DNA of 64,000 nucleotides from Evansella caseinilytica (GTDB lineage: Bacteria > Bacillota > Bacilli > Bacillales > Salisediminibacteriaceae), in contig NZ_FNPI01000001.1 in the NCBI RefSeq assembly GCF_900107275.1, forward strand, positions 1,106,056 through 1,170,055, read 5' to 3'. The position numbers were made by a program, and so were the translations under genes. The notes under the pieces were generated by a model. The model saw only the letters and a program-made list of their open reading frames with translations. It did not search any database and was not told where the DNA came from. How positions within the stretch are numbered: the stretch's first letter is position 1; every line of letters begins with the position of its first letter. Positions 43,977 through 53,660 of this stretch are shown here, piece by piece.

Positions 43977-44129
43977 GTTGGACATACAGTTTTTATTTGA
44001 ATTATTTTAAAATCAAGCGATCAATAGTATAATAAAAGAGAGTAAAGAAGAAAGATTGTCAAAAAACACAGGTTTTTTCGTGAAGGATGATGTTGAAGAA
44101 GGATTATTTAACTTTATGGAGGGGATTGA

Positions 44130-44600
44130 ATGTTCTTTTTTAAAGGTGCACGCAAAAAAAAACGAAAGGAACTTCCCGAGCAAAAATTACCAGAGATCCT
44201 TAGCTTGACAATGGAAGACGTTCGTCAAGCTGTTAATGAGTATGCCTCAAACCTCCCTAAAGGAATTTCTCTCCGCAGTATTATTCAGGATGATCATCAA
44301 ATTGATTTTAAACAGCTTCAATCCCAAATCGGTGGAATCCCGGACAAGCGCTTTTATATGTCCAAAGAAACGTTTGAGATATTTGAAGATCCCGCCTATC
44401 CGAAATACATTGATCTCTGCCAAATCGCTTGTGATCAGTATTTGGCAGAAACGGGAGAAGAGCCGATTGCTCCCGGAGATCCGTATCGTAAAATCAGTTT
44501 TGCGAAGCTTCAGCATTATTTAACAGAAAAACCTCCATTTGATCTTTATTTACATCCTGATGATCGTATGGTTACGCACCGCAACCCAAAAGACAACTAA
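44130..44600 (+). CDS. DUF3939-like hypothetical protein
   Basis: 156 residues, ATG after ATGGAGGGG. The N-terminus is basic (FFKGARKKKRKE). The rest, LTMEDVRQAVNEYASNLPKGISLRSIIQDDHQIDFKQLQSQIGGIPDKRFYMSKETFEIFED, resembles a Bacillaceae family I remember as DUF3939. It is soluble and has no catalytic motif. It occupies the place of B. subtilis ygaB but does not look like YgaB. Eighteen bases separate it from ygaC, so they are probably cotranscribed. Confidence 0.6.
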   Translation: MFFFKGARKKKRKELPEQKLPEILSLTMEDVRQAVNEYASNLPKGISLRSIIQDDHQIDFKQLQSQIGGIPDKRFYMSKETFEIFEDPAYPKYIDLCQIACDQYLAETGEEPIAPGDPYRKISFAKLQHYLTEKPPFDLYLHPDDRMVTHRNPKDN

Positions 44601-44618
44601 ATAGAAAGGAGAAAAACA

Positions 44619-45146
44619 GTGAGTTTTCCCAGGGCCGGAAGTAATATAGAAGTACAAAGCTACAAACATAATGGGATGCTTCATCGTGTTTGGGAAGAAA
44701 CGATCATTTTAAAAGGAACTTCCCAGGAGGTAATAGGGGGCAATGACCGGATAATGGTTCAGGAATCAGACGGACGGCAATGGCGTACACGTGAACCGGC
44801 GATTTGTTATTTCACGGCGAACCAATGGTTTAATGTCATCGGTATGATCAGGAATGACGGTATCCATTACTATTGCAATCTAGGCACTCCGTTCACATAT
44901 GACGAAGAAGCATTGAAATATATTGACTATGATTTAGACGTCAAAGTATTTCCTGATATGACATACAAATTGTTGGATGAGGATGAGTTTGCGTTACATA
45001 AAGAGCAGATGCAATACCCGGAGGAAGTGGAAACCATTTTACGACGGAGTGTGGACGAGCTTGTTTCATGGATAAGTCAGCAGAAAGGTCCGTTTGAGCC
45101 GGGCTTCATTGAATACTGGTATGAACGCTTTTTACATTATCGGTAA
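44619..45146 (+). CDS. ygaC: Nucleoside tri-/diphosphate phosphatase, DUF402, YgaC
   Basis: 175 residues from GTG 44619 after AAAGGAG. It follows YgaC almost along its whole length: [108 protein letters not shown]402 proteins form a barrel with a divalent-metal site made by Asp/Glu in YDLD and nearby, and Ntdp from Staphylococcus hydrolyses nucleoside tri- and diphosphates. Confidence 0.92.
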   Translation: MSFPRAGSNIEVQSYKHNGMLHRVWEETIILKGTSQEVIGGNDRIMVQESDGRQWRTREPAICYFTANQWFNVIGMIRNDGIHYYCNLGTPFTYDEEALKYIDYDLDVKVFPDMTYKLLDEDEFALHKEQMQYPEEVETILRRSVDELVSWISQQKGPFEPGFIEYWYERFLHYR

Positions 45147-45169
45147 AGGGTGAAAAACCAACAGCATCT

Positions 45170-45208
45170 GTTTAAAAGGCCGGAGCTGTATCCCGGACTT
45201 TTTGAACA
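45170..45208. repeat. Imperfect hairpin of the TTCAAAAAGTCCGG family
   Basis: TGTTTAAAAGGCCGG pairs imperfectly with CCGGACTTTTTGAACA. Related in sequence to the ends of the repeats at 26131 and 48634. It precedes another hairpin and a MITE remnant in the ygaC-ygaD spacer. Confidence 0.55.
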
Positions 45209-45220
45209 TCCCTTGCAAAT

Positions 45221-45260
45221 GAGGGTATCTCAAAAGACTTTTCTCTTTTGAGACACCCTC
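45221..45260. repeat. GGGTGTCTCAAAAG hairpin repeat
   Basis: Arms GAGGGTATCTCAAAAG (45221-45236) and CTTTTGAGACACCCTC (45245-45260) with an 8-base loop; one mismatch. Same family as 22950, 37911 and 41152. Confidence 0.75.
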
Positions 45261-45287
45261 ATTCTTTTTGGAAGGCTCTTGGCTAAA

Positions 45288-45504
45288 GTGTTTGTTCTGG
45301 AACAAACAGATGCAACGAGCCATTCTTTACTGAGAAGCTGCGAGCTGTCTCATCGTGTCTTCGCGCGTGATGGCACTTGAATAGTCAAATGCAACCTGTA
45401 TGCTTCTCAAGAGTAAATTTGCGTAGAGTAAGCGCAGACGCAGGGCGTGATCGGTTTTTCAAAAGCAATAAGATTTACGAAAAACAGCCTTTTGAAAAAC
45501 TAAC
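45288..45504 (+). mobile_element. Degraded copy of the MITE-like element, about 217 bp
   Basis: Starts GTGTTTGTTCTGGAACAAAC, in which the terminal hairpin has lost its middle but keeps the palindrome. The interior CTGAGAAGCTGCGAGCTGTC and the following TCATCGTGTC-TTCGCGCGTGATGGCACTTG match the long copies. The right end (GCCTTTTGAAAAACTAAC) is approximate. No target duplication remains. Confidence 0.65.
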
Positions 45505-45567
45505 GATCATGGTGCGCTTTTTACAACTTTAGCCGAAAGCGGGAGCAGAAAATGAAGAAGAACAGGG

Positions 45568-47319
45568 ATGATGGGCATGAACAGCATAAAACGTTATCTG
45601 AGCTTTGTTAAACCTTATTGGAAGCAGATCATTGCTACCGTGTTAATCGGAATGCTCAAATTCGGAATACCCTTGATCATTCCGCTCATTTTAAAATATA
45701 TTATTGATGATATCATCGGCGCACAAGGTGTCACAGCAGCGGAAAAGCTGACATCCTTGTATTGGTTGATGGGCGTTGTCCTTGTGATCTTTGTCGTGAT
45801 CAGACCACCGGTGGAGTATTATCGCCAGTATTTTGCGCAATGGACGGGAAATAAAATCCTGTACGACATCAGGGAACAGCTCTTTACCCATTTACAAAGA
45901 TTGAGTTTGAAGTTTTACTCGAACCGGAAATCGGGTGAAATTATTTCGCGGGTCATACATGATGTGGAGCAAACAAAAAACTTTATCATCACCGGAATGA
46001 TGAATATATGGCTGGATATGTTCACCATCGTTGCTGCAATCGTGATTATGATGACGATGAATGTATGGCTGACGCTGGTGGCAATTTCAATACTCCCGCT
46101 GTATGCACTAGCCATAAAATTTTTCTACAGCCGGCTGCGACATCTTACCCGGCGCAGATCGCAAGCATTGGCAGAAGTTCAAGGCCATCTTCACGAGCGG
46201 CTTCAAGGGATGAATGTTATCCGCAGCTTTGCCTTGGAAGATCATGAGCAAGTTCAGTTTGACAAGCAAAATCGCAATTTTTTGAACAAGGCGGTTGACC
46301 ACACGAAATGGAATGCGAAAACATTTGCAGTCATCAATACGTTGACGGACATCGCTCCGATTATTGTGATCGGTGTTGCCGCCGCATTCGTGATTCAAAT
46401 GAATTTGTCGGTAGGTACGTTGGTTGCGTTCGCAACATATATGGATCGGTTATATAATCCGCTGCGCAGGCTTGTGAATTCCTCGACGACCTTGACGCAA
46501 GCCATCGCTTCCATGGATCGGGTGTTTGAGCTTGCAGACGAGAAATATGATATTACGGATAAACAGGAGTCAGTGGAATATGATTATCCTCGTGGCGAAG
46601 TTATCTTTGATCATGTCAGTTTCAGTTATCATGATGACCAAAAGATACTACACGATATTCATTTTTGTGTGGAGCCGGGGGAAACAGTGGCAATTGTCGG
46701 CATGAGCGGCGGCGGAAAAAGCACGATCATGAGCCTGATTCCACGTTTTTACGATGTAACTGCGGGAAGAATTCTCATCGATGGACGGGATATCCGTGAT
46801 TATAAAGTTCGTTCATTAAGGGATCGGATCGGCATGGTTTTACAGGATAATGTTATTTTCAGCGATTCTGTCCGCTTCAATATCTTGATGGGGCGTCCCG
46901 ATGCTTCCGAAGCGGAGGTCATTGCCGCGGCGAAGGCTGCTAATGCCCACGATTTTATCATGGAGCTTGCAGAAGGCTACGATACCAATATCGGCGAACG
47001 GGGTGTCAAGTTGTCAGGCGGGCAAAAGCAAAGGATTGCGATTGCAAGGGTATTCCTGAAAAGCCCGCAAATTCTTATATTTGATGAAGCGACAAGTTCC
47101 TTGGATTTGGAAAGTGAGCATCTCATCCAGCAATCTTTATTGCGATTGGCGGAAAGTCGAACGACCTTTATTGTTGCCCACCGTCTGTCAACAATTACCC
47201 ATGCAGATAAAATTATCGTTATTGAGGATGGAAAATTAGTTGAGGCGGGAAGTCATGAACAATTGATGGCAAAAAGCGGAGCATACCACCGCTTATTTCA
47301 GGTACAACAGCTTACATGA
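45568..47319 (+). CDS. ygaD: ABC transporter, fused permease-ATPase (YgaD, MsbA/BmrA type)
   Basis: 583 residues. An N-terminal six-helix exporter domain (about 1-310) precedes the ATPase (about 340-580) with Walker [11 protein letters not shown]-loop [13 protein letters not shown], signature [15 protein letters not shown], Walker [17 protein letters not shown] and H-loop AHRLST. It forms a homodimeric exporter; substrate unknown, lipids or drugs in relatives. Three in-frame ATGs occur at 45568, 45571 and 45577; [10 protein letters not shown] from 45577 best matches YgaD-like starts and the true start may be there. Confidence 0.93.
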   Translation: MMGMNSIKRYLSFVKPYWKQIIATVLIGMLKFGIPLIIPLILKYIIDDIIGAQGVTAAEKLTSLYWLMGVVLVIFVVIRPPVEYYRQYFAQWTGNKILYDIREQLFTHLQRLSLKFYSNRKSGEIISRVIHDVEQTKNFIITGMMNIWLDMFTIVAAIVIMMTMNVWLTLVAISILPLYALAIKFFYSRLRHLTRRRSQALAEVQGHLHERLQGMNVIRSFALEDHEQVQFDKQNRNFLNKAVDHTKWNAKTFAVINTLTDIAPIIVIGVAAAFVIQMNLSVGTLVAFATYMDRLYNPLRRLVNSSTTLTQAIASMDRVFELADEKYDITDKQESVEYDYPRGEVIFDHVSFSYHDDQKILHDIHFCVEPGETVAIVGMSGGGKSTIMSLIPRFYDVTAGRILIDGRDIRDYKVRSLRDRIGMVLQDNVIFSDSVRFNILMGRPDASEAEVIAAAKAANAHDFIMELAEGYDTNIGERGVKLSGGQKQRIAIARVFLKSPQILIFDEATSSLDLESEHLIQQSLLRLAESRTTFIVAHRLSTITHADKIIVIEDGKLVEAGSHEQLMAKSGAYHRLFQVQQLT

Positions 47320-47403
47320 TGATTAAAACGATGAACAGCCATTGGACGGAAGGGCGGATAAGGCCCTTCCAAGGTCCTGCCGGCATGAATGGAACACACA
47401 CTT

Positions 47404-48483
47404 CTACAGTTCTTTTTCCCGAATATTGACTTCGTTCTCTTCACGGTGAAATTTGAAGAAGCCGTCTTCCAGCCGATCGAGCCGTTCCAACTCCTCGCTG
47501 TATTCAATAATCAGCGAAATGACAGGAAAAAAGTGGATGCAACTGTTGCGATGGCTGAGCGAATCCTCATAGACCGTGTGAAAAAAATCGGTTAACTGCC
47601 GCTTCCTCTGATGAACCTCGTTGAAATCTTCTTCCGTGGTCTGCCGCTTTACTTTTCCCGTGTATTTCAGCAAAATACGCTCATGATAATTTGTCAACGT
47701 GTCCAATTGTGAGCGGATAATTGCCTGCATTTCTTCAGGGAATTGCTGCAAAACATTTTCATATTTATCCAAGCTTTTTATGATGCTTAAAGCTGTACGT
47801 AAACTGTGAATCATTTGTCGGAATAAAACAACTTTCCGCAGACGTGCGTATTCATTTTTCCGCAGATAGTTCCGTTCCTCCTTGTACAGCATAAAAATGT
47901 TATCGATTTTAGCAACTGATTCCGCAAGCTTGTTCATATCCTTTTTTAACGTTTTTACATCTGCGTCATTTCGCGTCAGCAGTCGTATCCACTGAATGAT
48001 TTGTTCATTCGTGTTAACGATTTTGTGATAAAGCAGGTTTTCATGCTTCGGCGGCAAAAAGATCAAGTTGACAATGAAGGCTGCAAAAACTCCAAGCATC
48101 GTCAACAAAAATCGTTCCATTGCAAAATTAATAAAGTCATCGGTAGGTGTTCCCATGATGGCAATGGCAGTAACAACTGCCAATGGGATAATCGTTTCCT
48201 TTTTCAGCTTAATATGAATGGCGATGACGAGCATCACGACGACGCCGACAACGAACGGCTCATGTCCGAAAGCCAGCACAAAAATGATGGCTAATAAGGC
48301 ACTCAAAATATTTGCCTGCACTTGGTCACGGATTAAAATAAAGCTTCTGTGGACTGAAGGCTGTACCGCAAAAAAAGCAGCCAAGGCAGCAAAAGCAGGC
48401 GAAGTGTACCCGAGCCAGGCTGCAGCGTAAAGGGCCAAGGTGACCGCCAATCCTGTTTTAAAAATACGGGCTCCGAGCCTCAT
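47404..48483 (-). CDS. ygaE: Aromatic acid exporter family / FUSC-like membrane protein (YgaE)
   Basis: 359 residues from ATG at 48483 after AAAGGGAAG; 32 further upstream codons in the frame are not part of the family. N-terminal half: six helices starting MRLGARIFKTGLAVTLALYAAAWLGYTSPAFAALAAFFAVQPSVHRSF, the DUF939/FUSC signature. C-terminal half (about 165-359): soluble, helical, coiled-coil-rich. Such proteins are candidate exporters of aromatic acids or other small molecules; YgaE itself is not characterised. It converges on ygaD. Confidence 0.85.
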   Translation of the reverse strand: MRLGARIFKTGLAVTLALYAAAWLGYTSPAFAALAAFFAVQPSVHRSFILIRDQVQANILSALLAIIFVLAFGHEPFVVGVVVMLVIAIHIKLKKETIIPLAVVTAIAIMGTPTDDFINFAMERFLLTMLGVFAAFIVNLIFLPPKHENLLYHKIVNTNEQIIQWIRLLTRNDADVKTLKKDMNKLAESVAKIDNIFMLYKEERNYLRKNEYARLRKVVLFRQMIHSLRTALSIIKSLDKYENVLQQFPEEMQAIIRSQLDTLTNYHERILLKYTGKVKRQTTEEDFNEVHQRKRQLTDFFHTVYEDSLSHRNSCIHFFPVISLIIEYSEELERLDRLEDGFFKFHREENEVNIREKEL

Positions 48484-48633
48484 AGTAGAGCTTCCCTTTC
48501 TTTGATGTATGATACTGTGATTGTAACGGAGCTGTCTGCTCCTGATGAAGATAAATTCCCAAGTAACGAGAATTTTCATCGAATCGTACTATACACCGCT
48601 TTTTAAAAACAATCAAGTGTTTTTTTAGAGGAA

Positions 48634-48705
48634 GTTCAAAAAGTCCGGGAAACAGCGCCTGGGCATCTCATCGTTGCGTTGCCTCTCCGCTGCTCGAGGC
48701 CGCTC
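48634..48705. repeat. Degenerate dispersed repeat, AAAAAGTCCGGG family
   Basis: Shares AAAAAGTCCGGGAAACAGC and GCGTTGCCTCTCCGCTGCTCG with 26131-26240 (see there). It lies just downstream of the glutamate synthase terminator. Confidence 0.55.
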
Positions 48706-48717
48706 CAAGAAAATTAA

Positions 48718-48740
48718 CCTCCCGCTACATGAGCGGGAGG
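48718..48740 (-). terminator. Terminator of the glutamate synthase gene
   Basis: Perfect 9-bp stem CCTCCCGCT/AGCGGGAGG with a 5-base loop; on the minus strand it is followed by TTAATTTTC. It starts 22 bases beyond the stop codon. Confidence 0.8.
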
Positions 48741-48762
48741 TGGATAAGCTGTCATTTTTGCA

Positions 48763-51700
48763 TTATTCAGTGGAAACAGATGGATCAGCCTGTTGTTTTA
48801 CAGGCACGACTTGCCGGAAGTTAGCGGCAGGATCGTTCAAGAAATTCTCAATAACCACAGCCTCTTCTGTTTGCCCTTGTGCTACCAATTCATTGTAGTA
48901 GACAGTGAGCAATTCCGTAACGTCCATGATACCTTTTCCAGACAGCGGTTCTAAGCTGACTTTGGCTCCGTTGGCAATGCGGGAGCGTAATGCGGCATCA
49001 TCAAGACCCATTGCTTCATCATGTCTTAAATAAACAACGCCGCCGGTCATCCCCGCGCAAATCCACGGTCCCGGATCGCCGAGTACTAAGCCTCTGCCGT
49101 TAGTCATATATTCGAAAGCGAAGCCTTTAATATTGGCATGCACACCGATATTGTAGTGAAGGCCTTTATTTAGCGGCTTTTTCAAGCGTCCGCCAAAGAT
49201 CATGTCAGCACCGGATAAACGGATACCTGCGCGTGCATCAGCATCGCCTTGAATGATGAACAAGCCTTTTTGAGCCCCGTATCCGGCCCCTTTACCGACG
49301 GAACCGTTAACGTATTGACCTTGCAATCCTTTTGACTTCAATATTTTAAAGCTGCCGCCAAAGGATGTTTTACCGACGCCATCCTGGGCACCGCCGGCAA
49401 TGTGGATGTTTACCCCATCGCTGTTGTAGGCGCCGAGTCCGTTCCCAAGAATCGATCCCTTTGTGAAGCGGAGATTGATTTCAGGTAAGTCGCGATAGGA
49501 ACCATCCAGCTTTCCGCGGACGCGATGGCAAGCTACGCGGCTGCCGAGCACCCGCTGTTCCGCAGTGACGGCTTCATACTCACGGGAAACGGTTAGATCC
49601 TTCACGTTGCCGTCGATATAATATTCGGCCCCGGCTGCAACTGCCAACTGCTGTTCTTCCTGCGCGGCTGCTTCAACAATCGGCTCAAGCGTTGCAATAT
49701 CCTGTTGCGGCAGGGTGGCTAGCAAGGAACTGAGATCCATCTGGTCCGCCCCTTTGATTTGCTCGAGTAAATCTGCACGTCCGACAAGATCCTGCGTGCG
49801 TTTAAAGCCGAGGGCAGCTGTTAAAGCTTGCAATTCTTTACCGAAGGCGGTAAACATCGTTTTCAGACCCTGTACCGCCAAATCGAACTCACGGGGGACA
49901 AAGCGGCGCAATCCGTGCTCTTTCGCTTGCGCTTCCGTTTCAATCTGGGTGGCAATTCCCACGTGGCATGTATCCAAGTGACAGCCGCGGCAAGCTGTAC
50001 AGCCGACAGCAATCATTGACAGTGTCCCGAAACCGATCCGGTTAGCGCCGAGCAGCATTAATTTCATTGCATCAAGGGCGCTTTTTACGCCGCCGTCCGC
50101 CCAAATTTCTACTTTGTGACGAAGTCCTGCTTCAAGCAGTGCGAAATGGGCGGCCTTCACACCGATTTCCGCCGGCAAGCCGACGTGCTGGAGGGCGTGC
50201 ACACGGGCTGCTCCTGTACCGCCGTCAAAGCCGCTCAACGTGATGAAATCAGCGCCGGCTTTGGCAACTCCGACGGCAATCGTACCGATGTTCGGCACAA
50301 TTGGTACTTTCACGGCAACCTTTGCCTTATCGTTCGCGGTTTTTATTTCCGCAATCATTTGCGCCAAGTCTTCAATCGAATAAATATCATGGTTATTCGA
50401 AGGCGAGATTAGATCAGAGCCGGTTGTCGCATTACGAGCTGCAGCAACCTTTTCGGTAACCTTGGACCCAGGCAGGTGACCGCCTTCTCCCGGCTTGGCT
50501 CCTTGCCCGATTTTTATTTCCAGCAGGTTGGATGAATTCAACAGCTCCACATTTACTCCGAATCGGCCTGAGGCGATTTGCTGCCCGCGCGTATTCGGGT
50601 ATTTGCCGAGCATATCTTTGATTTCTCCACCTTCCCCGTTGAAGCTGATCATGTTTAATTGGTCAGCGGCTTCTGCGTAAGCACGAAACGCCGTTTCATT
50701 TTGCGATCCAAAAGACATGGAACTAATCATAAACGGCAGGCTGTGATTTTTGACGCTTACGTCCACAGACTCCTGCTCAACCGTTGTCTCCACCTGCTTC
50801 AGCGCTGTCAGATGACGGATGCTGATCGGGTTTTTATCCTCTTGCTCAGCAAGCTTCTCTCTGAATTCATCATAATCGATTTTTCCTGCAGCAAGATCCC
50901 CTAACGACTTCCAAAGACGAGGGAAAATATGAAATGTTTTTCCCGGACGTGCTTTTTCATTTGCGAAATCATTTTTTCGTTCCTCGCTGTCTTGTTTCAT
51001 AAAGTTAAAATCATAGACCACTTCTTTACCGCCGAGGAAGTTGACGATATTTAAATAGTCGGCGACTTCTTCGTTCAGACCAATCGCAGAAAACAGTCGG
51101 CCGTAGCCGCGCAGCTCATGAATACCGATGGTGGAAATCACCTTCTCAAGCCCTTTGTTCAGCGCGCTGTAAAGCTTGATTGCCGGTTTTTCGCTGTTAT
51201 CCACTACAGTAGAAAACATGACATACGGATGGACAAGGTCGGCACCTAATCCGAAAACAACGGCAATATCATGCAAGGAGCGGATGCTCCCTGAACGCAG
51301 AACGATGGAACAGGAGCGGCGCTTTTCCAGCTTGGTCAGCCCTTGATCCACTGCCGATACGGCCAGGTGCGGATCAAGCCAGTAATTGTCTTCCTGATGT
51401 GTTCCATGGTCGTCAAAAACGAGGAACGTTTTCCCTTGTTCGATTGCATTGGTTGCTTCATCAACTAATCGCTGCAGTGATTCCTCAACTGATTCAAGGT
51501 CATGCCGGACCATAGCCAATGTATGTGCTTCTCCGTTAGCGGAATATGCGGCTAGAAGGCTTTCATAGGATGGCTGATTGCTTCCTGTTTCCAGCGCTTT
51601 TCCGGCAATTCCTTCGGCAATGAGCGGAGATTCCAGTTGTACGATCGTTTTTACTTCTTCTTTCTCAAACAGCGAAGGCCGTTTTCCAAGAATAACCCTT

Positions 51701-53274
51701 GTGGAAAAATGCTCCATTTCCCTGTCGCGGTCGATGGCCGGGTTGGTGACTACCGCAACGCTTTCTTTAATGAAGTCGGCGATATTTTTTCTTCCTGGAT
51801 GCAATGCTGCCAGCGGGGCGTCGTGACCAAGGGAGCGGATCGGCTCCACGCCTTTTTCAGCCATTTGTTCGATTAATTGGATATGCTCGCGATCCCAGCC
51901 GTTTGCAGCGTATACACCTGGAGTAACATTTTGCTGAAACTTGATTGTTTCCCCTGCACCAGTCAGCTGGTGAGACAGGCGCTGACGTGCATCGGTGAAG
52001 GACAGCCGTTTTGCCATCCGCTCATAAACCGCCTTTTGCACTTCGTCGTACCAGAAAACTTCGATGATGCCTGTCTGTTGGTTACGTGATAAACCGACTT
52101 TTTCCCCAGGCGCCAGCGGCTTCGGATCTGTAACGTAATTATCGGTCGTTAAAATTCCCTGCTCTGATGCAAAGCTGTAGCTCGTTTCAGTTTCCAGCAT
52201 CCAGACAGGACGCAGACCGAGTGCATCAACGCTGAAGACGGCTTCCTCTTTAAATCGGGAGATAATTCCCGCCGGACCCTGGGCAAAATGTCCCCAAGCT
52301 TCACGGATATAAGTATACAAGTCTTGTAAATGCTCAGGGTAATGTTTGATTTCATTGACGATAGGAGGGAAAAGCACCTCCATCGCTTCAAATAGTGATA
52401 ATCCGTGTCTGGAGATAAAGGTATCTAAAACGCGGTTCAGGTCCTGCGAGTCACTGCCACCGTCAACGAGAGGTACGCCTAGCATGTTCGCTTCATCGCG
52501 AAGCTTGGCGATCGTATTGATTTCTCCGTTGTGTCCGATAACGCTGAACGGTTGTACACGGAAGAAGTTGGATAACGTATTAGTCGAGTAGCGATTATGC
52601 CCCAGCGTGGCCGTTGAAGCAACTAGCGGATCTGCAAGATCACGATAATATCGCGGCAGAATGTCTCCGGCTCCCATCACTTTGTACACTGCATGATCCT
52701 GGCTGAGGGATGCCACATGTACGGATGTGTTTTTTTCCAAATCCACGGTCAGCTCAAAGAGAGTCGCAGCCAGTGCGCTTTGCTCAATATTCTCCCCGAT
52801 AAGTGCCACCTGCCAAAAAACAGGCTCCGCTTTTTTGGCGATGGGTCCTAAAGCTTCGGTGTTTGTTTCTTCTGTGCTTTCAAAAACAAATGACAAGCCG
52901 TTGCTTTCGATTTTGCGACGCATTTCCGCTTGAATGGCCTCGATGCCTTCAGGTAAACGTTCGATGAAAAAATGCCCGACTATGAACGTTTCGGAGTCAA
53001 CAAAGTCAGGTGAAACCTTGATTGCTTCAAGTTTTTTCTTCCACAATGCCTTTGGAACGTCAACGTGAATCCCTACGCCGTCGCCTTCTTCATTAATAAA
53101 ACCGGCGCGATGATTCATTTTTACCAATGCTTCGATGGTATTGTCGATGTTTTCCTTTGTAGGAATATTTTCTTTTTCTACAAATGCGACGATGCCGCAG
53201 CTGTCGTGTTCCATTTTTGCAGCACCACGAAATGATTGGATCAGTTTGTTATGGTTTGTCATCGGATTGGCCAT
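48763..53274 (-). CDS. gltB: Glutamate synthase large subunit, full-length GltB type
   Basis: 1503 residues, ATG with AGGAGGTGA. Cys26 (KMEHDSCGIVAF) is the amidotransferase nucleophile, freed by removing a 25-residue leader. Domains: class II amidotransferase (26 to about 410, with HNRYSTNTLSNFFRVQPF and HNGEINTI), central domain (about 480-780), FMN/synthase barrel (about 830-1180, with GEGGEIKDMLGKYP, GQGAKPGEGGHLPG and LSGFDGGTGAA), and the GXGXG helix (about 1230-1450). CTACRGCHLDTC gives the C-X5-C-X4-C ligands of the 3Fe-4S cluster. It turns glutamine plus 2-oxoglutarate into two glutamates. No small-subunit gltD lies nearby, so the electron donor (a distant GltD or ferredoxin) is open. 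Not at this site in B. subtilis. Confidence 0.9.
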   Translation of the reverse strand: MANPMTNHNKLIQSFRGAAKMEHDSCGIVAFVEKENIPTKENIDNTIEALVKMNHRAGFINEEGDGVGIHVDVPKALWKKKLEAIKVSPDFVDSETFIVGHFFIERLPEGIEAIQAEMRRKIESNGLSFVFESTEETNTEALGPIAKKAEPVFWQVALIGENIEQSALAATLFELTVDLEKNTSVHVASLSQDHAVYKVMGAGDILPRYYRDLADPLVASTATLGHNRYSTNTLSNFFRVQPFSVIGHNGEINTIAKLRDEANMLGVPLVDGGSDSQDLNRVLDTFISRHGLSLFEAMEVLFPPIVNEIKHYPEHLQDLYTYIREAWGHFAQGPAGIISRFKEEAVFSVDALGLRPVWMLETETSYSFASEQGILTTDNYVTDPKPLAPGEKVGLSRNQQTGIIEVFWYDEVQKAVYERMAKRLSFTDARQRLSHQLTGAGETIKFQQNVTPGVYAANGWDREHIQLIEQMAEKGVEPIRSLGHDAPLAALHPGRKNIADFIKESVAVVTNPAIDRDREMEHFSTRVILGKRPSLFEKEEVKTIVQLESPLIAEGIAGKALETGSNQPSYESLLAAYSANGEAHTLAMVRHDLESVEESLQRLVDEATNAIEQGKTFLVFDDHGTHQEDNYWLDPHLAVSAVDQGLTKLEKRRSCSIVLRSGSIRSLHDIAVVFGLGADLVHPYVMFSTVVDNSEKPAIKLYSALNKGLEKVISTIGIHELRGYGRLFSAIGLNEEVADYLNIVNFLGGKEVVYDFNFMKQDSEERKNDFANEKARPGKTFHIFPRLWKSLGDLAAGKIDYDEFREKLAEQEDKNPISIRHLTALKQVETTVEQESVDVSVKNHSLPFMISSMSFGSQNETAFRAYAEAADQLNMISFNGEGGEIKDMLGKYPNTRGQQIASGRFGVNVELLNSSNLLEIKIGQGAKPGEGGHLPGSKVTEKVAAARNATTGSDLISPSNNHDIYSIEDLAQMIAEIKTANDKAKVAVKVPIVPNIGTIAVGVAKAGADFITLSGFDGGTGAARVHALQHVGLPAEIGVKAAHFALLEAGLRHKVEIWADGGVKSALDAMKLMLLGANRIGFGTLSMIAVGCTACRGCHLDTCHVGIATQIETEAQAKEHGLRRFVPREFDLAVQGLKTMFTAFGKELQALTAALGFKRTQDLVGRADLLEQIKGADQMDLSSLLATLPQQDIATLEPIVEAAAQEEQQLAVAAGAEYYIDGNVKDLTVSREYEAVTAEQRVLGSRVACHRVRGKLDGSYRDLPEINLRFTKGSILGNGLGAYNSDGVNIHIAGGAQDGVGKTSFGGSFKILKSKGLQGQYVNGSVGKGAGYGAQKGLFIIQGDADARAGIRLSGADMIFGGRLKKPLNKGLHYNIGVHANIKGFAFEYMTNGRGLVLGDPGPWICAGMTGGVVYLRHDEAMGLDDAALRSRIANGAKVSLEPLSGKGIMDVTELLTVYYNELVAQGQTEEAVVIENFLNDPAANFRQVVPVKQQADPSVSTE

Positions 53275-53350
53275 ACCCTGACCGTCACCTCCTATAAAAA
53301 TAAGTATTAAAATCCTGTTATGTCCCGTTTTTTGGACACGTTCTAATTAC

Positions 53351-53400
53351 ATCGTGGTTGTTCAAAAAGATCGCTGTATATCTTTTTGAACAACTACGAT
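53351..53400. mobile_element. 50-bp hairpin copy of the MITE-like family in the gltB leader
   Basis: Arms of 21 bp (53351-53371 and 53380-53400) with one mismatch, containing TGTTCAAAAAGAT and ATCTTTTTGAACA. No target duplication is left. It falls in the predicted 5' untranslated region of gltB, about 80-125 bases before the start codon. Confidence 0.55.
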
Positions 53401-53476
53401 AAAGAGAGGAAACCTGACACGAAAAATTGTGCGTGCTGAACACGTCTGAACCAGCGTAATTGTCAGAGTACTTTTC

Positions 53477-53505
53477 ATTTTAGCATTATTCAAACAAGAT
53501 TTCAA
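53477..53505 (-). promoter_or_regulatory. SigA-type promoter for gltB
   Basis: On the minus strand TTGAAA (53500-53505), 17 bases, TAAAAT (53477-53482). This implies a leader of about 195 bases, containing the 53351 hairpin, before the gltB start. Confidence 0.6.
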
Positions 53506-53584
53506 TTAAATATGCAAATAAGCGGATGATGTATACAATTTCCAAAACCATTTTAAAATTATATCACAATAAAAAAACGATATT

Positions 53585-53598
53585 TGTAAGCGTTTTCA
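53585..53598. promoter_or_regulatory. Perfect cre (CcpA) site upstream of gltB
   Basis: TGTAAGCGTTTTCA matches TGWAANCGNTNWCA at 14 of 14 positions. It lies about 80 bases upstream of the -35 of the gltB promoter, the position at which CcpA tends to activate. A second TATAAT on the minus strand (near 53562) could be a further promoter under repression; its -35 is not clear. Confidence 0.75.
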
Positions 53599-53660
53599 GT
53601 GTCTATAGATTGAAAATCGAGGAAAATTATACAATTTACCTCGATCACGAAAATGCATAT

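Noticed and set aside
43705..44010. 101-codon plus-strand frame over sspE
   Set aside because: Out of frame with sspE (43737-43913), which has the proper ribosome binding site and clear homology; this frame also runs through the terminator.
53275..53480. T-box or other amino-acid riboswitch in the gltB leader
   Set aside because: No T-box sequence (AGGGTGGNACCGCG) and no known riboswitch core; only simple hairpins are seen.
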